Shown: in pieces, positions 1 to 9,050 of the stretch | Numbering within the stretch: the first letter of the stretch is position 1 | Layout of the letters: each line of letters opens with the position of its first letter | NCBI GenBank assembly: GCA_021324795.1 | Contig: JAJPIK010000118.1 | Location: 1-64,000, forward strand | DNA: 64,000 nucleotides | DNA from: Chloroflexota bacterium | Lineage (GTDB): Bacteria > Chloroflexota > UBA6077 > FW602-bin22 > CADDYW01 | Direction of reading: 5' to 3' | Notes under the pieces: generated by a model | The model's input: only the letters and a program-made list of their open reading frames with translations | What the model was told of the DNA's origin: nothing | The model's database searches: none | Position numbers and translations under genes: made by a program

Positions 1-119
1 CTGCTGGGTGCTGTCCCCCGGCTGTGTTTCCGAGAAGACCCGGCTCAAGTGAGACGACGCTATGGCCTCTCCTCGGCTGCCTGATTCTTATGGTGCAATT
101 TCAGATTTGTTGGGCGACC

Positions 120-149
120 TTGACGTTCGTTATCGGCGCTTGGTATACT
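120..149 (+). promoter_or_regulatory. Sigma-70-type promoter for the rplU operon
   Basis: A -35 box TTGACG (120-125) and a -10 box TATACT (144-149) are separated by 18 bp, with a TG at 141-142 in the extended -10 position. The match to consensus is strong and it lies about 117 bp before the rplU start. The predicted transcript would begin near 156 and carry a leader of about 110 nt that includes the hairpin at 212-249. The 119 bases before it may hold the 3' end of an upstream gene, but I cannot identify it. Confidence 0.75.
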
Positions 150-211
150 CAAGTGTACGTTCGTCTTTTTACGTCCGACCCGTTCAGTTGGACAGTAGGT
201 TGATCGAAAAT

Positions 212-249
212 AAGGCCGAAGGCCGTACGCTTTGTCTGCCTTCGGCCTT
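212..249 (+). promoter_or_regulatory. Leader hairpin upstream of rplU
   Basis: A perfect 12-bp inverted repeat (AAGGCCGAAGGC at 212-223, GCCTTCGGCCTT at 238-249) encloses a 14-nt loop. It sits in the predicted 5' leader of rplU and ends 7 nt before the GGAGG ribosome-binding site (257-261). On the plus strand only TTT follows it, so it is a poor intrinsic terminator. On the minus strand a T-richer tract follows. It could be an L21-responsive leader, an attenuator or a terminator for a gene reading leftwards; the sequence does not decide. Confidence 0.55.
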
Positions 250-266
250 TGCTTGTGGAGGTTACG

Positions 267-704
267 GTGTACGCGGTGATCGAATCGGGCGGGCGGCAAT
301 ATAAGGTCGCCGTCGGCCAAGTGATCGAGGTCAACCGATTGCCGGTCGAGATTGGCCAGACGATCGATCTGGACAGAGTGTTAATGGTTGGCGGCGAAGA
401 GGGAATCAGTAAAGTCGGTCAGCCGGTTGTCCCGGGTGCAGTGGTCCGGGCACGCGTCGCCGGTCACCCGCGCAGTCGCAAGATTATCGTTTTTCGGTAC
501 AAGCCCAAGGTCCGCTACCGGCGCATGGGCAGCCATCGCCAGGATCTGACCCGACTGGTGATCAAGGAAATTGTGACCGGCACGCTGACGAGCACGGAAG
601 CCGAGACTAGCCCACCGGTGAGCGAGGTGATCGATACTCAATCCCCGACCACCAACCCCATGGAATCGGAAACATCGACGAGCGCTGAGTCCAGCGTCGA
701 GTGA
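267..704 (+). CDS. rplU: 50S ribosomal protein L21
   Basis: Large-subunit protein L21, which binds 23S rRNA. The first 100 residues carry the family pattern: YAVIESGGRQYKV at the N-terminus, then GVxVxxG-type strands and the basic RSRKIIVFRYKPKVRYRR segment followed by GSHRQ. The GTG at 267 is chosen because GGAGG lies 5 nt upstream and family homology begins directly after it; an upstream in-frame TTG at 249 falls inside the leader hairpin. Unusually, a tail of about 45 Ser/Thr/Glu-rich residues follows the normal end, giving 145 residues against roughly 100 in most bacteria. It is the first gene of rplU-rpmA-rpmE. Confidence 0.95.
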   Translation: MYAVIESGGRQYKVAVGQVIEVNRLPVEIGQTIDLDRVLMVGGEEGISKVGQPVVPGAVVRARVAGHPRSRKIIVFRYKPKVRYRRMGSHRQDLTRLVIKEIVTGTLTSTEAETSPPVSEVIDTQSPTTNPMESETSTSAESSVE

Positions 705-734
705 ACGGAATCGGGTGGCAAGCATTGCTCATCT

Positions 735-758
735 CTCGTCACTCATCGCTCGTCACTC
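735..758 (+). repeat. Short direct repeat between rplU and rpmA
   Basis: CTCGTCACTC occurs at 735-744 and again at 749-758, a 14-bp period within a CT-rich spacer just before the rpmA ribosome-binding site. The function is unknown; it may simply be low-complexity spacer. Confidence 0.4.
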
Positions 759-773
759 GCTCAGGAGGAATTG

Positions 774-1028
774 ATGGCACATAAGAAAGGTGCAGGTAGC
801 ACGCGCAACGGGCGCGATAGCCACGCCAAGCGCCTCGGCGCGAAGCGATCCGACGGCGAGCTGGTGCGACCAGGAACTATCCTGATGCGCCAGCGTGGAA
901 CGCGCTTTCTGCCCGGCCCTAACGTCGGCATGGGCCGCGACCATACGCTCTTCGCGTTGATCGAAGGCGCGGTGAAGTATGAATACGCCCGTAAAGACAA
1001 GAAGCAAATCAGCGTCTACGGGGTTTGA
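774..1028 (+). CDS. rpmA: 50S ribosomal protein L27
   Basis: L27 sits near the peptidyl-transferase centre of the large subunit. The 84-residue product starts [16 protein letters not shown] and contains the family features [21 protein letters not shown], [15 protein letters not shown] and a basic C-terminus. The ATG at 774 has AGGAGGAA upstream at good spacing. The N-terminus begins directly at MAHKKG, so there is no cleavable extension of the Firmicutes type. It lies 69 bp after rplU and is followed closely by rpmE, which fits one transcript. Confidence 0.97.
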   Translation: MAHKKGAGSTRNGRDSHAKRLGAKRSDGELVRPGTILMRQRGTRFLPGPNVGMGRDHTLFALIEGAVKYEYARKDKKQISVYGV

Positions 1029-1036
1029 TTGGAATC

Positions 1037-1294
1037 ATGAAAAAAAATATCCACCCGAATTGGGTGAAGACGACCGTAGTCTGCAGTTGCGGGAATACAT
1101 TCGAAACGTTTGGCACGAAGGAGCTGGTAAAGGTTGAGCTTTGCTCTAGGTGCCACCCCTACTATACTGGTCAGCAACGCATTGTCGACACCGGCGGCCA
1201 GGTTGAGCGTTTCATGCGGCGCATGGCGAAGGCCGGTCGGACCGAGGAGGCCGGCGGCATCGAGACTCCGGCCGAGCCGACCCCGACGTCATAA
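1037..1294 (+). CDS. rpmE: 50S ribosomal protein L31 (zinc-binding form)
   Basis: L31 bridges the ribosomal subunits. The 85-residue product starts MKKNIHPNW and carries CSCG and CSRCHPYYTGQ, the paired cysteines of the zinc-containing C+ form. A basic helix (VERFMRRMAKAG) follows. The last 18 or so residues form a Glu/Pro/Thr tail beyond the usual end, as in the L21 of this operon. The ATG at 1037 is chosen because homology begins there; an in-frame upstream start would overlap rpmA. Only a weak GGA lies upstream, so coupling to rpmA translation is likely. Confidence 0.95.
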   Translation: MKKNIHPNWVKTTVVCSCGNTFETFGTKELVKVELCSRCHPYYTGQQRIVDTGGQVERFMRRMAKAGRTEEAGGIETPAEPTPTS

Positions 1295-1309
1295 AGAGTT
1301 CTTTCCCGG

Positions 1310-1347
1310 GGTGAGGCGATCCTGCCAATCGGTGGAATCGCCTCACC
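1310..1347 (+). promoter_or_regulatory. Hairpin between rpmE and the DUF1385 gene
   Basis: A perfect 11-bp inverted repeat (GGTGAGGCGAT at 1310-1320, ATCGCCTCACC at 1337-1347) with a 16-nt loop follows rpmE. No run of T follows, so it is more likely an attenuating or mRNA-stabilising structure than a full intrinsic terminator. It could separate expression of the ribosomal genes from the membrane protein downstream. Confidence 0.5.
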
Positions 1348-1371
1348 TCTGGAAATTTAACCGGAGCGCGA

Positions 1372-2310
1372 ATGAGTAAGACCCCATTCTACGGCGGTCA
1401 AGCAGTCATTGAAGGGGTCATGATGCGCGGCCCCCATTATATGGCGGTCGCCGTTCGCGACCCGGCCGGCCAGATCGTAGTCCATCGCGAAGCCCTTACC
1501 GGCGCGATCTACCACGGTCGTTGGGCCCGCTGGATCTTCGTCCGAGGGGCGATCGCCCTCTGGGATACACTCGCACTCGGCATGCGCACCCTTTCCTTTT
1601 CAGCCAGCGTCGCCATGGGCGGCGAAGCTGAGAAGACGGCGATCGAAGAAAGCTCCTCTGGTTTTCAGCAGGCGATCTGGGGCAGCATGGTCATTGCGCT
1701 CCTCGCCGCGACCGGTCTTTTCTTCCTGCTGCCCGTGGTTTTGTCTGGCCTGGTAAACCACGCGACGTCCTCGGCCTTCCTGCGCAATCTCGTCGAATCG
1801 ATCATTCGCTTGGTGTTGATCCTCGGCTACGTGATCGCGATCAGCCTTCTCCCTGACGTGAAGCGTGTTTTCGGCTACCACGGCGCCGAGCATAAGACGG
1901 TAAACACCTTCGAAGCTGGCCAGGATCTCACTGTTCCCAACGTCCGCCGCTTCACCTTGCTCCATCCGCGCTGCGGCACGACCTTCCTTCTCATGGTCGT
2001 GATTATCTCGTTCATCGTCTTTACAGTCATTGGTCGACCAGCCCTGCCTTTGCTGCTGATCTCACGGATCGTCCTGATCCCGGTGATCGCCGGCGTTGGT
2101 TACGAATTCCTCCGCCTCGGCGCGACCTACTACCACGTCCCACTCATCCGTAAGCTGATCGCTCCCGGCCTCGCCGTCCAGCGGCTGACCACCCGTGAGC
2201 CTGACGACTCGATGATCGAGACCGCGATCGCTGCGCTGAAAAGCGTTCTCGAAGCCGAAGGAGTTTTGCCGGCGACGCCGGACAACCCGGCCACGCTATC
2301 CAACACGTAG
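1372..2310 (+). CDS. DUF1385 (YqhQ-like) membrane protein
   Basis: A 312-residue protein of the DUF1385 family, whose biochemical role is not established. The family start YGGQAVIEGVMMRGP is clear. Hydrophobic segments lie at roughly residues 100-125, 140-165, 205-225 and 225-250. The conserved YHGAEHKTVNxFE and HPRCGTTFL motifs are present. DUF1385 genes are often found near rpmE and prfA in Gram-positive lineages, which matches the position here. The ATG at 1372 follows CCGGAG. It converges on the PucR-type regulator gene with a 70-bp gap. Confidence 0.9.
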   Translation: MSKTPFYGGQAVIEGVMMRGPHYMAVAVRDPAGQIVVHREALTGAIYHGRWARWIFVRGAIALWDTLALGMRTLSFSASVAMGGEAEKTAIEESSSGFQQAIWGSMVIALLAATGLFFLLPVVLSGLVNHATSSAFLRNLVESIIRLVLILGYVIAISLLPDVKRVFGYHGAEHKTVNTFEAGQDLTVPNVRRFTLLHPRCGTTFLLMVVIISFIVFTVIGRPALPLLLISRIVLIPVIAGVGYEFLRLGATYYHVPLIRKLIAPGLAVQRLTTREPDDSMIETAIAALKSVLEAEGVLPATPDNPATLSNT

Positions 2311-2380
2311 GCGCGGGTCATGCTTCTTGGCCTGAAGGGATGCTCCTGGAGCAGACTGCTGGTACCCACGGTTCCCGTGT

Positions 2381-4060
2381 CTATCGCGCCGAGGTCTCCC
2401 GGGTTGCCGATGATGGCAGTCCCTCGGCGTTTTCGGTCCGGACCAGTCGGTAGGCTTTGAGGGCAAGCTGGAGACGAAAGCGGTCTTCGAGATTGTCGAG
2501 ATCGAGCTGAGTGAGCTCGGCGATCCGACGGAGGCGGTAGGCGAGACTGTTGCGATGGAGGTAGAGCGCGTCAGCGGCGACGCGCAAGCTGGCGTCGCAG
2601 CGGAAGTAGACGTCAAGCGTCTCGACCAAGGCAGTGCCGTTTTTCAGGTCATAGTCGATCAGGGGCGCCAAGGTTTCCCGACAGAACTCGCTGAGCTCTT
2701 TGCTTCGACGAAAGGCGTAGAGCAAGCGATACACACCGAGGTCGCCGTACGAGGTGACTTGGCCAGGGCCAAAGAATTCGCGGCCGATCCGGCTCGCCTG
2801 CTCGGCTTCGTGATACGAGGTTCGTAGCCCGAGAACGCCGGGGTGAGCACCACCAATCCCAATCGAGCTCGCGACACCAGCACGCTGGACAAGGTAATCG
2901 CGCAGCTCTTCGGCAAAGCGGTGCACCGCCGCCACGTCGCCGGGCGACTCGACCACTAGGAAGAGCGCTACCACGTCGTCGCGCGGAGCCAGCCACCCTT
3001 GACTGCGTCGACTGGCCAAAAAGCTGGTCAGCTCGCGCAAAAGACCTTCACCGGCCAGCACTCGGCTCGTGCTGGCCTCGGGGTTTTCGGGACGGATTGC
3101 CAGCACTGCATAGGGCTGCTGGAGATCGTAGCCAAGGTGGCGGGCGCGGCTGATCAGCGATTCTGGCGACGACACCCCGCCGCCGAGCAAGTCTTCGAAG
3201 AAGTCACCACGTAAGCGGTACTCTGCCTCGGTCACCGCTTCCTGCTTCGCCATCTCCAGTGCACAGACGACGCTGCCGCGCGCCAGGATCACACCGTCAT
3301 CATCGATGAAGCCGTCCTCGCTGCCCAGGACGGTCAGGTAACCGACCACCGCATCGCGTACCACTACCGGCGCAACGAGCCCTTCGATCTCGTTCAGCAC
3401 CACTCGCACCGTGGGTGGCTCGGTCCGATTGTCGACGCGCTCGCCAATCTGCCGGCGCAGCAACTCGCTCGGTGGCACCACGCCACTCGCGTTGCCACTG
3501 CCCAGATGTCCCGGTGGGCCAGCCCGGGCAACCACGTCGCCTACGGTATTCTGGAGTAGGACTTCGCGCCCGCTTAGCTCGGCCAACCGTCCGAGGATGC
3601 CACGTAAGCCCCGTCCCTCCATTGAGACATCGGTGAGCTGGTGCTGGACATCCAAGCCAAGCTGATAGAGGCGGGTTCGCTCCTCGGCGATTACCCGGCT
3701 CAGCGACGGGCCCAAGTCGCTCAGATGGTAGCTCTCCGCCAGGCGCAGCAACGGCAGATTTGCCCGCTCGGCTCGCTCGATCGCGGCCGGGTCGATTGCC
3801 CCGATCACCACGACCCCGGCCACCGCGCGTTCGGCTAAACGCCCGAGAAGCTGCCCGAGCGTCAACGACTCATCGAGCAGCCGCAATGCCTCGGTTGAAA
3901 CGACCGCGAGCTCGTGCCCGGTCAACGGTTCAAAGGCGGGAGGCCGGACCCGGAGCAGCGCCGGCCAGCTAACCTCATTGTCCAGTCCCCCCTCGCCGGC
4001 GACGACCTCGGCATCAGCGAGAGGCGGTCGCCGGAGCAGGGCACGTACGGTAAGAGCGAT
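2381..4060 (-). CDS. PucR/CdaR-type transcriptional regulator
   Basis: A PucR-family regulator: N-terminal PucR domain, a middle GAF-like sensing region (about residues 135-250) and a C-terminal helix-turn-helix (LRVAADALYLHRNSLAYRLR). Homology to the PucR N-terminus (TVRALLRRPPL, VVAGEGGLDNEVSW) extends well upstream of the first canonical start (TTG at 3925). The frame is open to a stop at 4106-4108 but contains no ATG, GTG or TTG in that stretch. A GGAAGG site (4066-4071) lies 5 nt before an ATC codon at 4060, so I place the start there, giving 559 residues. Targets cannot be predicted. It lies beside the DnaA-box region. Confidence 0.8.
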   Translation of the reverse strand: MALTVRALLRRPPLADAEVVAGEGGLDNEVSWPALLRVRPPAFEPLTGHELAVVSTEALRLLDESLTLGQLLGRLAERAVAGVVVIGAIDPAAIERAERANLPLLRLAESYHLSDLGPSLSRVIAEERTRLYQLGLDVQHQLTDVSMEGRGLRGILGRLAELSGREVLLQNTVGDVVARAGPPGHLGSGNASGVVPPSELLRRQIGERVDNRTEPPTVRVVLNEIEGLVAPVVVRDAVVGYLTVLGSEDGFIDDDGVILARGSVVCALEMAKQEAVTEAEYRLRGDFFEDLLGGGVSSPESLISRARHLGYDLQQPYAVLAIRPENPEASTSRVLAGEGLLRELTSFLASRRSQGWLAPRDDVVALFLVVESPGDVAAVHRFAEELRDYLVQRAGVASSIGIGGAHPGVLGLRTSYHEAEQASRIGREFFGPGQVTSYGDLGVYRLLYAFRRSKELSEFCRETLAPLIDYDLKNGTALVETLDVYFRCDASLRVAADALYLHRNSLAYRLRRIAELTQLDLDNLEDRFRLQLALKAYRLVRTENAEGLPSSATRETSAR

Positions 4061-4246
4061 GACAACCTTCCTTATACAATGCGCATTGACACCGTGATGA
4101 TTGTATCACCAGCACAAAAGGCAGCGCAATACTTCATTCCTTTATCTCGCTCTCTTACCTCTTCTGGACGTCACGCACAAATGGCATCTTGCCTGTCCTG
4201 CCCAAGTGCCTGGCTGCTGCTCACTGCCGATCGGTGCGACCTCGGA

Positions 4247-4610
4247 TATTTCATTGCAAATTCACATTTCTATAAACTATTCCATGCAATTTCATGTCGA
4301 TTTCTAAACATAACGTTTCAACATCCCCATGTGGACAAAGGGTGGATAAACCGTGTCGACCAAAACCTTTTTTTGTTTGCCATAAAGAATGTGGATAAGT
4401 GAGGGGATTTCGTGGATAAGTGGCGGCGGATGTGGATAACTCAGCGGACCGGGCGCGGGTGAGAAGGGATAGTGCAGAATCGTCACCGAGTAGCTGCCCG
4501 CGGATCCCCAGGCTGAACCCTACTCGACGGTGGGGCGCCCACACAAGATAGTGCAGGATCTGTCGTTACAGCGCGACGCTTCGGAGTTTTCCACAATCCA
4601 CAGCCCTACC
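4247..4610. other. oriC: Candidate replication origin: DnaA-box cluster with AT-rich region
   Basis: The gap between the pucR-like gene and obgE has no convincing gene. It holds perfect DnaA boxes (TGTGGATAA) at 4390-4398 and 4431-4439, and one-mismatch boxes at 4330-4338, 4341-4349 and 4411-4419, all in one orientation. Opposite-strand boxes lie at 4587-4595 (one mismatch) and 4594-4602 (two mismatches). Some spacings approach whole helical turns (11, 21 and 20 bp). The 75 bp to the left (4247-4320) is about 28% GC by my count, as expected of an unwinding element. dnaA and dnaN are not in the window, so a regulatory DnaA-binding site remains possible. Confidence 0.6.
4468..4560 (+). repeat. 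14-bp direct repeat pair beside the DnaA boxes
   Basis: GATAGTGCAGAATC (4468-4481) recurs as GATAGTGCAGGATC (4547-4560), 13 of 14 bases identical and 79 bp apart. The pair sits between the two groups of DnaA boxes. It resembles an iteron-like or protein-binding repeat; its role is unknown. Confidence 0.5.
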
Positions 4611-4648
4611 ACTCCGGGCGCTACGACTCATTATTATCTATGAACACA

Positions 4649-4657
4649 TGGTAGAAT
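4649..4657 (+). promoter_or_regulatory. Extended -10 promoter for obgE
   Basis: TGGTAGAAT (4649-4657) fits an extended -10 element (TGnTAnAAT) 35 bp before the obgE start. No good -35 box lies at 17 bp, which extended -10 promoters tolerate. It is the best candidate promoter for obgE-nadD. Confidence 0.45.
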
Positions 4658-4676
4658 TGGCCTATGAGCCAGGTAA

Positions 4677-6610
<1,934 letters not shown>

Positions 6611-6724
6611 CATGGAGATGAGATGACCCTCGGTCGAGGATAAATAACCTTCCTGGTCAGTTGGTGTTATGATGAGTGATGAATTCGATCGTCTGCAGAT
6701 ATTTCTGGGACGAGGAGTATGACA

Positions 6725-7402
6725 ATGCAAAATCGCTATGACGTGGGTTACGTGGGTGGCGTTAGTACCACGATGCGTAGCGGGCTACTGGCGAAGGTCG
6801 GAGGCCTGCTCGCGTTCTCGATGGTCTTCACCGCGTTGGGCGCGTTAGTTGGCATGGCGGCTCCTGGGCTCGGCCTGCCGGCACTCATCGGGGTGCTGAT
6901 CCTTTCGTTCGTGCTCGGCTTCGCTCGTAACGTCAGTGGGCTCAATCTGATTCTGCTCTACACTCTCACCGTACTGATGGGTGTTGGTCTCGGGGGAATC
7001 ATCGAGGCCTACCTTGCCGCCGGAGCCGGGCTGGTCGTCGTCCAAGCCGGCGTGACGACCGCCGTGCTCTCCTTCGGTCTGTCGGCCTACGCTTTGACGA
7101 CCAAGCGCGATTTCTCGGGGCTGGGCAGCAAGCTTTTCTTGGCTCTGATTGCTCTGATCGTCGCGAGTGTCGTTGGCATCTTCATTCAGGCGACGATCCT
7201 TCAGATGATCATTGGCCTGGGCGGCTCGCTTCTCTTTAGCTTCTACCTGATCTACCAAGTCCAACAGACCAGGTTTGTCGAAGACAGCTTGCCAAACGCG
7301 ATCATTCTGGCGTGTGGAATCTATCTCTCGATCATCAATCTCTTCCTTAGCTTGCTGCGACTACTTACCATTCTCCAAGGTGGCAGTGGGAGCCGGCGCT
7401 AA
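6725..7402 (+). CDS. Bax inhibitor-1/YccA-like membrane protein
   Basis: A 225-residue protein with about seven hydrophobic segments from residue 20 to the C-terminus, in the layout of the Bax inhibitor-1 family (proposed leak channels or stress proteins). Assignment rests on length, topology and segments such as the first half-helix pair; diagnostic acidic residues at the C-terminus are not obvious. The ATG at 6725 is preferred over the ATG at 6719, because GAGGAG (6712-6717) is 7 nt from the former and 1 nt from the latter. Its 3' end overlaps the convergent glycosyltransferase gene by 42 bp. Confidence 0.7.
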   Translation: MQNRYDVGYVGGVSTTMRSGLLAKVGGLLAFSMVFTALGALVGMAAPGLGLPALIGVLILSFVLGFARNVSGLNLILLYTLTVLMGVGLGGIIEAYLAAGAGLVVVQAGVTTAVLSFGLSAYALTTKRDFSGLGSKLFLALIALIVASVVGIFIQATILQMIIGLGGSLLFSFYLIYQVQQTRFVEDSLPNAIILACGIYLSIINLFLSLLRLLTILQGGSGSRR

Positions 7403-9049
7403 GGAGTGGTCGAGGCCCGCGTTACGCAGCCGCCGCCGCAAGTCGGGCGCAATGTCTTTCCGCAGCAAGACTTGCCGGAGAAGCGGGTCATTCTGATCCG
7501 CCACTACGTAGTCGACGGAGAGTTGCTGGCGCAGCCACTGGCCATACTGATCCAAGACTAAAAGCTCGGGCGTTCCCGCTTGAAAAGTCAAGAGACCAAT
7601 ACCTTGTGGATAGATGATGACGGGGGGGCGCGACCTGGCGAGGTCATGGAGAATGGCAGTATTGATCGCCGGCGAGTCGGCGAGCCATGGCAGATAGAAC
7701 GCATACCGGGTCGCGGGCATTCGGTCAGCCATGAGATAGTCGTAAAAATTGAGCGGAACGATCCAGATCTTGTCCCCGGGGCGGGTCGTCGCTTGAATGA
7801 CCTGTTGATAGGTGAGTTGATTCGATGAACGACTTTCCCAAGGAAAGGCCCGCGCCAGATTGACATAGAACACCGCGATCAGAAGCAGGTAGACTGCCGC
7901 GCCGAGTGCGAGCGCCCCCCGGACCGCGTTACCGCGAGCAAGCCCTCGGCTGAAGTCTTTGGCCGCAGTGAGTAGCCACGAGCCAGTGACTATCATAGTA
8001 GCGCTGACCGCGCCGATAGAAAGAAGGTAGTAGGGCTCATCGTGAAACGCTACCCCTCGCCCCCGCGAGGTAGCCGCGACAGCGGCGTAGGTCAGGCCAG
8101 CGGCGAGACCGCGGCCCCGCACAACCAGCACGAAAGCGAAAGCGTTGGCGATCAGGCCAAACCCACCGAACGTCGTCCAGGCTAGTGGTTGGAGGTCTGA
8201 TCGTAGCAGGTGATAGTCACTGCGCAGAAGCACGGCGAGAACCCGCAAAGGATCGCCAGCAAGAGCATATTTGGAATAGTAAACCTGGTTAAAAATGAAC
8301 GCATCCTGCACAAACGTCGCCAGAGAACCGGTCACGGCCAGCAGGCAGGCGGTGGCCACGAATGGGATGACTAGCAGGGCGGCGAACGGCGCCTCCTGTC
8401 GGATAAAGGCCGCCACGTTCGAGAACTGGCCAGTACGGATCCGTCGGTAGACGTAGTAGCCAAGCAGAATGGCGAACGGATAGAAGCTCAGAAGAGTGCA
8501 CATCGCCGCTCCGAACACGGCGAGCGCGACGACGAGCTGGTCGGCACGACCAAAGTCCAGGTCCGGAAACGCATAGAAAGAGAGGCAAACGATCAGGAGG
8601 CAGTAGGCCTCGATCGTCTCCGCGAGGAGCATGTTGCCATAAAACGACCAACAGCCGATCGCAATTGTGAGGATGAGAACGGAGAGAATGGCTGGTGGAA
8701 TCCGTTTCCAGAAGCGAACGACGATGTATGCCCAGAAAGCCAGGATGACGAGTGAGGTGAAGGCACGAAACCCACCAAGGTCATGCGCACCCAGCAAGGC
8801 GGGTATCGCTGCAAGATAGTATGGCAGTGGCATGTGGTGCGAGAAGTAGTCCCGATACAGAACCTCTCCGTGAGCGATCAGGTAGCCGCCGAGAAAGTTG
8901 TCTGACTCGTCGACGAATTGGAGCCAGTCGCGCCGTGTGACCAACGGAACGTAGGCCACGATGAGCACAACTAATGAGACCAGGTGACGATCGAGCCGAA
9001 TAGCGTTGGAACGCGTGTAGAAGAGTGATGCCAGGTTCGAGACAGCCAC
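7361..9049 (-). CDS. GT39-like polytopic membrane glycosyltransferase
   Basis: A 562-residue integral membrane protein with about 10-12 hydrophobic segments followed by a soluble C-terminal part (about 420-562). The first extracytoplasmic loop holds an acidic motif (FVDESDNFLGGY), in the place where GT-C enzymes of the PMT/ArnT type carry a catalytic acidic residue. It probably transfers a sugar from a polyprenyl-phosphate donor; the acceptor is unknown. The GTG at 9049 is chosen because AGGAGG lies 4 nt upstream and it begins 1 nt after the response-regulator stop, pointing to coupling. Its 3' end runs 42 bp into the convergent Bax-inhibitor-like gene. Confidence 0.75.
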   Translation of the reverse strand: MAVSNLASLFYTRSNAIRLDRHLVSLVVLIVAYVPLVTRRDWLQFVDESDNFLGGYLIAHGEVLYRDYFSHHMPLPYYLAAIPALLGAHDLGGFRAFTSLVILAFWAYIVVRFWKRIPPAILSVLILTIAIGCWSFYGNMLLAETIEAYCLLIVCLSFYAFPDLDFGRADQLVVALAVFGAAMCTLLSFYPFAILLGYYVYRRIRTGQFSNVAAFIRQEAPFAALLVIPFVATACLLAVTGSLATFVQDAFIFNQVYYSKYALAGDPLRVLAVLLRSDYHLLRSDLQPLAWTTFGGFGLIANAFAFVLVVRGRGLAAGLTYAAVAATSRGRGVAFHDEPYYLLSIGAVSATMIVTGSWLLTAAKDFSRGLARGNAVRGALALGAAVYLLLIAVFYVNLARAFPWESRSSNQLTYQQVIQATTRPGDKIWIVPLNFYDYLMADRMPATRYAFYLPWLADSPAINTAILHDLARSRPPVIIYPQGIGLLTFQAGTPELLVLDQYGQWLRQQLSVDYVVADQNDPLLRQVLLRKDIAPDLRRRLRNAGLDHSLAPAPTATLENGK

Positions 9050-9050
9050 A

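Noticed and set aside
1..119. Possible 3' end of an upstream gene at the left edge
   Set aside because: Two plus-strand frames end within the first 84 bases, but too little sequence is present to name or choose one.
735..758. Possible CRISPR-like repeat
   Set aside because: Only two 10-bp copies with a 4-bp spacing; no array anywhere in the window.
3914..4402. A 162-codon plus-strand frame across the pucR-obgE gap
   Set aside because: No family resemblance or ribosome-binding site, and it covers the AT-rich and DnaA-box region.
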